Part shown: positions 54,964 through 61,434 of the stretch, piece by piece | Numbering within the stretch: position 1 is the first letter of the stretch | Layout: the number at the start of each line of letters is the position of its first letter | Assembly: GCA_016713435.1 (NCBI GenBank) | Contig: JADJPD010000005.1 | Location: 298,001-362,000 of the forward strand | Source: Gemmatimonadota bacterium | GTDB lineage: Bacteria; Gemmatimonadota; Gemmatimonadetes; Gemmatimonadales; GWC2-71-9 | DNA length: 64,000 nucleotides | Direction: 5' to 3' | Program-made: the position numbers and the translations under genes | The notes under the pieces: generated by a model | Told to the model about the DNA's origin: nothing | Seen by the model: the letters and a program-made list of their open reading frames with translations, nothing else | The model's database searches: none

Positions 54964-55843
54964 ACCGTTTCCTTTCGTGTCCAGCGCCACGCGCCCACGG
55001 TCCCGAGACCGATGACGGCGGTGGCCAGCAGCCCGCCTTCCGGGCCAAAGCTCCCGCCGGTGAGCCACGTGGGGCCGGCGGGGTGATAGTCGATGCGGGG
55101 CACGTCGAGGGCGAGTCCGCTCACCGCCGTGTCCAGCGCGGCCAGCGTCAGGTTCCAGCCCAGGTGCGCGCCCCACGCGGTCCAGATGCCGCCCGGCAGG
55201 TAGAAGACCACGCCGAGCCAGATCCCCGCCAGCGCGATGTTCAGCATGCCGAGCGAGGTGGTGTTGGGGTTCATCACGTGCGCGAGGCTGAAGATCGCGG
55301 CGCAGAAGAGGATGGCCTGCAGCCGACCGATGGCCGGCGCCAGCACCACCTGCCCCACCCCGCGGAAGATCACTTCTTCGAGCAGCGCCGCCGGTGCCAG
55401 CAGCGCCAGCAGCTGGAGCACCGCGCCCAGGTAGCTCCCGCCGGAATGCGTGTCGGGGGTGAACTCCGCACCCCCGACCCCCACCGCCAGGGCAATCGCC
55501 ACGAGCGCGGGCAGCGCCCCGAGGGCGAGCCCGAGCCCGAAGCCCGGCACGCCGAGCCGCACCGGCGACCAGCGGAGGCTCCGCCCGTCGAGGTGGAGCC
55601 GGCGGGCGTAGAGCCAGGTGAGCGGCGCGTAGACCAGGAGCCCCGCGGCGGTCTGCAGGTACAGCAGCCCCGGCGTGGCCTCGCCGAGGGAGGCGCCAGG
55701 GCCCGCGCCGCCACCGAGGACACCACTACCATGAGGATGAACCCGCCCAGAATGAACGACGCCGCCCAGCCGATCGCCGCGAGGGGCGAAGGGCGGGCGG
55801 CGGGAGCGGGGGTGGTCATGCCCGGCTCGGCCGGCAGGGTCAC
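54960..55843 (-). CDS. CPBP-family intramembrane glutamic protease (CAAX-type; frameshifted)
   Basis: About 294 aa after joining frames. The N-terminal part (GTG 55843 to about 55705) has a membrane helix (WAASFILGGFILMVVVSS), then the frame shifts by one missing base near 55697-55705, restored as ASLGEATPGLLYLQTAAG. The C-terminal part has the CPBP motifs LLEEVIFRG (paired Glu-Glu, Arg), ISLAH-like FSLAHV and AHLGWN, with about six more helices. Function: presumed processing of membrane proteins or bacteriocin resistance, unproven here. It overlaps bioY by 4 bp. Confidence 0.82.
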
Positions 55844-56412
55844 GCGAAGGGCCGCAGGGCGTGATGACCGCGCCAGAGCACCACGGCCGCGAGGAGCGCC
55901 TTGATCGGGTCGAGCACCAGGAACGGCACGACACCGGCGGCAAACGCCGCCTGGCCGTTGCCGGTGAGGAGCGCCAGTTGCGCCCAGCCGCCCAGGTGGA
56001 TCACCGCCATGCCGGCGAAGGCCGCGAGCAGGCAGCGGAGGAAGCGCCCACGCTCGGCGATGCGGGCCACCACCAGCACCGCCGGCAGGAAGGCCAGCAG
56101 GTACCCGCCGGTCGGCCCGAAGAGCCGGGCGAGCCCGGCGCCGCCATTGGCGAAGACCGGCGCACCGAACGCGCCCGCCGCGAGGTACAGGAGGATGGAA
56201 CCGAGCGCCGCGGTGCCGCCGAAGAGGCCACCGACCAGGATCACGGCGGGGCCCTGCAGCGTCATGGGCACCGGCGAGAACGGCACCGGCACGGCCACCT
56301 GGCCGGCGAGCGCCACGAGGACGGCGCCGGAGAGGACGGCCACGGGCCAGCGGAGGCGGGCGGAGGTCCCGCTCGGGAGGGGCAGCGTGGTGGAGGTGCG
56401 CATGGTGCTCAT
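55840..56412 (-). CDS. bioY: BioY-family biotin transporter component
   Basis: S-component of an energy-coupling-factor (ECF) transporter for biotin. The 190-aa integral membrane protein has six hydrophobic segments and the BioY signature VPFSPVPMTLQGPAVILVGG (in part), GAFGAPVFANGGAGLARLFGPTGGYLLAF (split), and a C-terminal PFLVLDPIKALLAAVV. No BioM ATPase or BioN is nearby, so it probably uses a shared module. It overlaps the CPBP gene by 4 bp and lies 4 bp after the thiolase stop. Confidence 0.93.
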   Translation of the reverse strand: MSTMRTSTTLPLPSGTSARLRWPVAVLSGAVLVALAGQVAVPVPFSPVPMTLQGPAVILVGGLFGGTAALGSILLYLAAGAFGAPVFANGGAGLARLFGPTGGYLLAFLPAVLVVARIAERGRFLRCLLAAFAGMAVIHLGGWAQLALLTGNGQAAFAAGVVPFLVLDPIKALLAAVVLWRGHHALRPFA

Positions 56413-56416
56413 GGGG

Positions 56417-57604
56417 TCAGGTCCGCTCCACGGAAAGGGCCACCGCGTTCCCGCCGCCGAGGCAGAGGGTCGCGAGGCCGGTGGCCTTGTTCTGGTCCTT
56501 CAGGGCGTACAACAGGGTGGTGAGCACGCGGGCGCCGCTGGCGCCGATCGGGTGTCCCAGGGCCACGGCGCCGCCGTGCACGTTGACGCGGCTCCAGTCC
56601 CAGCCCAGTTCGCGGCCATCGGCAATCGCCTGGACGGCGAAGGCCTCGTTGGCCTCGATCAGATCGTAATCGTGGATGCGGGTCCCGGCGCGCCGCAGCA
56701 GGTTCCGCACCGCCACGATGGGGGCAAAGAAGAGATCCTTCGGGTCCCCGCCGCCGGTGGCGTAGGCCGTGATCCTGGCCCGCGGCGCCAGCCCGTGCGC
56801 CTTGGCATAGGCCAGCGAGGTGACCACGAGCGCGCTGGCGCCGTCGTTGAGGCCGGGCGCATTGCCCGCGGTGACGGTGCCGTCCTTCCGGAACACCGGC
56901 TTCAGCCTGGCGAGCGTCTCCGGCGAAGTGTCCTTCCGGGGCGACTCATCGGCGGCGACGGTCGTGGTGCCGCCCTTGCCCGCGATCTCGACGGGCAGCA
57001 TCTCGGCCGCGAACTTCCCCGCGGCCTGTGCCGCCACGGCCTTCCGGTGACTCTCGGCCGCGAAGGCGTCCTGATCCTCGCGCGAGACCTGGGCCTTGGC
57101 CGCCGTGTACTCGGCGTACTCCCCCATGTGATTCTGGCCGAAGGAGTCCCACAGGCCATCGTGGATCATGCCGTCCACGATGGTCTGGTTGCCGGCCTTG
57201 ATGCCGGTGCGGTAGTTGAAGAGGTAGTGCGGCGCGCTCGACATCGACTCCTGGCCACCCGCCACGACGCAGCTCGCGTCCCCGGCCTTGATGGCCTGCG
57301 CGGCGAGCATCACGGCCTTGAGGCCGGAGCCGCAGACCTTGTTGATGGTGAGCGCGGGGATGGTGGCGGGAAGCCCGGCGTGGATCATGGCCTGGCGCGC
57401 GGGCGCCTGGCCGCTGCCGCCCTGCACCACCTGGCCCATGATCACGTCGTCGATGGTGGCCGCGTCGATCCCGGCGCGGCGCACCGCCTCGCGGATGGCC
57501 AGTGCGCCAAGCTGCGGGGCCGTGAAGCCGGCGAGCCCGCCCAGGTACTTGCCGATGGGCGTCCGGCAGGCGGCGACGATGACGGGAATCGTGGAATCGG
57601 ACAC
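56417..57604 (-). CDS. Acetyl-CoA acetyltransferase (thiolase)
   Basis: Condenses or cleaves acyl-CoA; the 395-aa length fits biosynthetic or degradative thiolase. Catalytic residues are C91 in NKVCGSGLKAV, the His in GHPIGASGARV (near 351) and the last Cys in CLGGGNAVAL (near 381). ANEAFAVQAIADG and AGNAPGLNDGASAL are also typical. It belongs with the hydroxyacyl-CoA dehydrogenase and may make or break acetoacetyl-CoA. The start is ATG 57604. Confidence 0.93.
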   Translation of the reverse strand: MSDSTIPVIVAACRTPIGKYLGGLAGFTAPQLGALAIREAVRRAGIDAATIDDVIMGQVVQGGSGQAPARQAMIHAGLPATIPALTINKVCGSGLKAVMLAAQAIKAGDASCVVAGGQESMSSAPHYLFNYRTGIKAGNQTIVDGMIHDGLWDSFGQNHMGEYAEYTAAKAQVSREDQDAFAAESHRKAVAAQAAGKFAAEMLPVEIAGKGGTTTVAADESPRKDTSPETLARLKPVFRKDGTVTAGNAPGLNDGASALVVTSLAYAKAHGLAPRARITAYATGGGDPKDLFFAPIVAVRNLLRRAGTRIHDYDLIEANEAFAVQAIADGRELGWDWSRVNVHGGAVALGHPIGASGARVLTTLLYALKDQNKATGLATLCLGGGNAVALSVERT

Positions 57605-57720
57605 AGGCGCGACCGGATACAGGGAGACAGGCGCTTCGGAACGGGCGGAAAGATAGGGACGGCCCGCGGCGGGTGGCAGTCTTGGGAGACTATTCGCGCC
57701 CCGCGGGCTTTATGCAGCGC

Positions 57721-58836
57721 TCAGGGCGCGCCCGCCACGTCGGGATACGCCCGGGCCAGCGGGAAGCTGCTTCCCGCGAGTTCCGCCTTGCTCCAGGCGG
57801 CGAGGCGCGCCTTGACCTCGGCCGGGACGTCCTTGTGCCGGTCGGCGGTGCCGGCCACGAACAGCTCGGCGTTGGTGGCCAGGATGTGCGGCGGGTGCAT
57901 CTCGAAGTTGTCCTGGTGCTGCTGCATGTAGGCAAAGCCGCACTTCTCCACCACGCGCGCCAGCTCGGCGTCGGTGAGCGGCGCCACGCCGAGGAACTCG
58001 GCCACCCGGCGCACGATGCCGGGCAGGTCCTTCTTCATGTCCTCGAAGAAGACGTAGAGCACGTTGGGGTCCTGCTGGGCCCGGTCCCACCAGCCCTTCA
58101 CGTGGTCGGGCCAGGTGCCCCACCACATCAGGTCCTTCGCCGTGTACCAGGCCTCGAAGGCGGCGAGGGGCGGGGCCATGGGGCCCACGTTGGTGACCAC
58201 GAAGTCGATGCAGCTGGCAAAGCAGGAGACGGGGTGCCGGGCCACGTAGATGTAGCGGGCGTCGGCCGCCCGGGGGCAGAGCTGGGCCGGCAGGTGGGTC
58301 TTGATGATGCGGGAGGGGCGCTCCGCTCCGAGGGTGGGCGCGTCCTCGAGTGCCACGCTCTTCCGCCCCTCGAGCCACGGGGCCACGGCGTACATCGCGG
58401 TGCCGCTGGCCACCAGGGTGCCGCTGCCGCGGTGGAGCACCTCGTAGACCACGTGCTGCATCCAGGTGGTGCCGCACTTCATCTGCGTGACGACGAAGAC
58501 GTCCCCGGCCCGCGGCACGTAGGCCTCCGCCCGGGCGAAGCTCTCCGGGCTGCAGCTCCCGTGGGGTCCCGGGACGCCCTTGTAGCTGAACGCCACCCGG
58601 CGGAAGTCCATCGGCGCCAGCTTGGCGTTGAGGGACAGGAGCGGCCCGAGGCGCCGGGCATGCTTCTTCAGCTGCTCCTTGAACGCAGCCCGCTCGGCGG
58701 GGGAGCGGCCGTAGTACTTGAGGCCGACCGTTTCCTCATCTTCCCACTTGAGGACCGCCCCCAGGTACATGCCGAGGCCCACGTAGAGGACCACGACGAG
58801 GGTCAGGGCCCCGCCAACCAGCCAGACGAACGACAT
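57721..58836 (-). CDS. Membrane-anchored sulfotransferase
   Basis: 371-aa sulfotransferase of the cytosolic-type fold with an N-terminal membrane helix (FVWLVGGALTLVVVLYVGLG). The PAPS-binding loop reads VTQMKCGTTWM (117-126) in place of the usual YPKSGTTW, the 3'-phosphate motif is YVARHPVS, and a candidate catalytic His is in RIIKTHLPAQL. The acceptor (a lipid, sugar or small molecule) is unknown. The start is ATG 58836. The 116 bp between this gene and the thiolase contain a short palindrome (57678-57691). Confidence 0.85.
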   Translation of the reverse strand: MSFVWLVGGALTLVVVLYVGLGMYLGAVLKWEDEETVGLKYYGRSPAERAAFKEQLKKHARRLGPLLSLNAKLAPMDFRRVAFSYKGVPGPHGSCSPESFARAEAYVPRAGDVFVVTQMKCGTTWMQHVVYEVLHRGSGTLVASGTAMYAVAPWLEGRKSVALEDAPTLGAERPSRIIKTHLPAQLCPRAADARYIYVARHPVSCFASCIDFVVTNVGPMAPPLAAFEAWYTAKDLMWWGTWPDHVKGWWDRAQQDPNVLYVFFEDMKKDLPGIVRRVAEFLGVAPLTDAELARVVEKCGFAYMQQHQDNFEMHPPHILATNAELFVAGTADRHKDVPAEVKARLAAWSKAELAGSSFPLARAYPDVAGAP

Positions 58837-58871
58837 GCCTCACGGCCTCCGTGGGCCTGCGGGGGAAGGAC

Positions 58872-60794
58872 TCAGGGCTTGAGGGCGCGCGCCCCGATGT
58901 CGGCCAGGAGGCGGGCCTGGAAGTCGGCGAGCGGCAGGATCTCCTGCTTGTTCCCCGCCCCGCGGACGCGGATGGCCACCGTGCCCGCGTCGGCCTCGCG
59001 CTGGCCCACCACCGCCATGTAGGGGACCTTGGCCATCTCCCCCTCGCGGATGCGGTAGTTGAGCGTGTTGTTGCTGGCGTCGAGCGTGGCGCGGATGCCG
59101 GCGTTGCGCAGCTGGGCGACCACCTGCCCCGCCGCGTCCGCCTGCCCGTCGGCGATGGGCAGCACCCGCACCTGCTCGGGCGCGAGCCAGAGCGGGAAGG
59201 CGCCGGCGAAGTGCTCAATGAGGATGGCGATGAAGCGCTCGAACGACCCGTTCACCGCCCGGTGGATGACCACCGGCCGGTGCTCGCTGTTGTCCTCGCC
59301 GACATAGGTGAGGTCGAAGCGCTCCGGCGCGGCGTAATCCAGCTGGATGGTCCCGAGCTGCCAGGTGCGGCCGATGGAGTCGGCGACGTCGAAGTCGATC
59401 TTGGGCCCGTAGAAGGCGCCGTCGCCTTCCTTGAGCTCGTAGGGCAGGCCCGTCGCCTCGAGGGCGGCCCGCAGCGCGCCCTCGGCGCGGTCCCACATCT
59501 CGTCGCTCCCGATCCGCTGCTCGGGCCGGGTGGCGAACTTGAGCGTGGCCTTGAGGCCGAAGGTGGTGTAATAGTCGAGGATGAAGCGGGTGAGCGTCTT
59601 CACCTCGGCGGGGATCTGCGATTCCATCAGGTAGATGTGACAGTCGTCCTGCGCGAACTGCCGGACCCGGGTGAGGCCGGAGAGGGCGCCGCTCACCTCG
59701 TTCCGGTGCAGCACGTCGTAGGTGCTGTAGCGGATGGGGAGCGCCTTGTACGAGTGCTTGGCCGAGCCGTAAAGGAGGTGGTGCGAGGGACAGTTCATGG
59801 GCTTGAGGGACATGTCCTGCTCGCCCGTCTCGTTGTTGTGGACGAGGAACATGTTCTCGCGGTACTTGCCCCAGTGCCCGGAGATCTCCCAGAGACCCTT
59901 GTTGTAGAGCAGCGGGGTGCGGATCTCCTGGTAGCCGTCGCGCTGCAGCTCGCGCATGAAGGCGTTCAGCGTGTTATAGAGCGAAGTCCCCCGCTCGGTC
60001 CAGAACGCGGCCCCCGGCGCAAACGGGTGGAACAGGAAGAGGTCCAGTTCCTTGCCCAGCTTGCGGTGGTCGCGCTTCTTCGCCTCCTCGATGCGGTGGA
60101 GGTAGGCCTCGAGGTCTTCCTTCTTCCACCAGGCGGTGCCGTAGATGCGCTGCAGCATCTGGCGGCGGCTGTCGCCGCGCCAGTAGGCGCCGGCGGCGGA
60201 GAGGAGCTTGAAGTGCTTGAGGCGGCCGGTGCCCGTCATGTGCGGGCCGCGGCAGAGGTCCACGAAGGGGCCGTCGGTATAGACGGAGATCACCTCGTCG
60301 TCGCCCAGGTCGGCGATGCGCTCGAGCTTGAGCGGGTCGTCCCGGAAGCGGCGGTTGGCCTCGGCGCGGTCCACTTCCTCGCGGACGAAGGGATAGTCCT
60401 TGGCCGCCACCTCGGCCATCTTCGCCTCGATGGCGGTGAGGTCCTCGGGCGTGAAGGGGCGCTCCACGCCAAAGTCGTAATAGAAGCCGTCCTCGATGGG
60501 GGGCCCGAAGCCGATGGCCGCCGTGGGGAACAGCTCGCGCACCGCGGTGGCCAGGATGTGCGCCGCCGAGTGACGGAGGACGTCGAGGCTGGCGGGATCC
60601 TTCTCCGTGAGGATGGCGAAGGGGGCGTCGGCGGTGAGGGGGCGGTCGAGGTCGCGGACCTGGCCGTCCACGCGGGCGGCGACGGCGGCGCGGGCGAGGC
60701 CCGCCCCGATGGACTGGGCGACCTGGCGCGCGGTGGTGCCCGCAGGCACCTCTCGCACGCTGCCATCGGGAAGCGTCAGGCGAATCGTGGCCAT
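58872..60794 (-). CDS. thrS: Threonyl-tRNA synthetase
   Basis: Charges tRNA-Thr. The 640-aa length is normal. It has an N-terminal TGS domain (about 1-60), an editing domain with the HxxxH motif VLRHSAAHILA, a class II core with MNCPSHH (Cys and His zinc ligands), LHRNEVSGALSGLTRVRQF, and VVIHRAVNGSFERF with motif 3, then an anticodon-binding domain ending at the C-terminus. The start is ATG 60794 (MATIRLTLPDG). It lies 5 bp after the stop of a 50-aa membrane protein gene. Confidence 0.95.
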   Translation of the reverse strand: MATIRLTLPDGSVREVPAGTTARQVAQSIGAGLARAAVAARVDGQVRDLDRPLTADAPFAILTEKDPASLDVLRHSAAHILATAVRELFPTAAIGFGPPIEDGFYYDFGVERPFTPEDLTAIEAKMAEVAAKDYPFVREEVDRAEANRRFRDDPLKLERIADLGDDEVISVYTDGPFVDLCRGPHMTGTGRLKHFKLLSAAGAYWRGDSRRQMLQRIYGTAWWKKEDLEAYLHRIEEAKKRDHRKLGKELDLFLFHPFAPGAAFWTERGTSLYNTLNAFMRELQRDGYQEIRTPLLYNKGLWEISGHWGKYRENMFLVHNNETGEQDMSLKPMNCPSHHLLYGSAKHSYKALPIRYSTYDVLHRNEVSGALSGLTRVRQFAQDDCHIYLMESQIPAEVKTLTRFILDYYTTFGLKATLKFATRPEQRIGSDEMWDRAEGALRAALEATGLPYELKEGDGAFYGPKIDFDVADSIGRTWQLGTIQLDYAAPERFDLTYVGEDNSEHRPVVIHRAVNGSFERFIAILIEHFAGAFPLWLAPEQVRVLPIADGQADAAGQVVAQLRNAGIRATLDASNNTLNYRIREGEMAKVPYMAVVGQREADAGTVAIRVRGAGNKQEILPLADFQARLLADIGARALKP

Positions 60795-60799
60795 GGCGG

Positions 60800-60952
60800 T
60801 CAGGAGGCGTTGCTGGTGACGAAGGGCACCGCCACGGGGGCCACCCGGGGGGCCAGCACGAAGTAGGCGAACAGGCACCCGGCGAGCAGGAGCGCCATCA
60901 GGGCCCAGCGGGTCATCCCGGCGTCGTGTTCGGGCTCATTTTCCTCGATCAT
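60800..60952 (-). CDS. Small (50-aa) single-pass membrane protein
   Basis: Starts ATG 60952 (MIEENEPEHDAG) and has one hydrophobic helix (ALMALLLAGCLFAYFVLA, about residues 17-34), then a Pro/Val-rich tail ending VTSNAS. It is too short for most annotations but is open, has an acidic N-terminus and fits the coding periodicity of its neighbour. It lies between thrS and the divergent BON gene. A TAACTT hexamer sits six bases before ATG, so it may be leaderless. The function is unknown. Confidence 0.62.
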   Translation of the reverse strand: MIEENEPEHDAGMTRWALMALLLAGCLFAYFVLAPRVAPVAVPFVTSNAS

Positions 60953-61002
60953 GGTGTTAAGTTAACCCGTTCTCATTCCAGAGCGTAAGCCAGCGACTCC
61001 CG

Positions 61003-61434
61003 ATGCGCCGACCTGCTTCCAGTGAACTGCTCGCCTGGGCCCTCGTGGGCGCCACCGTGGGGGCCGCCGCGGGCTTCGTGGTGGGCGAGTTCTTCGGCCC
61101 CATGGCCCGCCAGCACGTCCGCCGCATGGGCACCCCGGTCCCGCCCCGGGCCGGCGGCGACGGGGCGGCGCTCAAGCCGCGCGAGCTGGTGCGCCGGGTG
61201 CGCGCCGCCCTCGACGCCGATCCCGAACTCAAGGCCCTCGAGCTCGAGCTGCTGCCCGCCGGCCGGGGCGCCGTTGAACTCCACGGCTGGGTGCCCTCGC
61301 GCGCCGTCCGCACCCGCGCGGTGCGCCTGGCGCGCGCCGTGCCCGGGCTCGACGCCCTCGTGAACTGCCTCCTCGTGGACGGGGAGGACGACCCCCTCGC
61401 GCCCGCCAGCGACCTGGCCGACCAGACCGCATGA
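61003..61434 (+). CDS. BON-domain membrane protein
   Basis: 143-aa protein. An N-terminal hydrophobic segment (LLAWALVGATVGAAAGFVVGE, about 9-29, in part) is followed by a BON-like lipid-binding domain (about 60-130: LVRRVRAALDADPELKALELE, GRGAVELHGWVPSRAVR, GLDALVNCLLVDGE). BON domains occur in OsmY and other envelope proteins. The start is ATG 61003, in a 50-bp region divergent from the small membrane protein gene. Its stop overlaps the valS start as ATGA. Confidence 0.78.
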   Translation: MRRPASSELLAWALVGATVGAAAGFVVGEFFGPMARQHVRRMGTPVPPRAGGDGAALKPRELVRRVRAALDADPELKALELELLPAGRGAVELHGWVPSRAVRTRAVRLARAVPGLDALVNCLLVDGEDDPLAPASDLADQTA

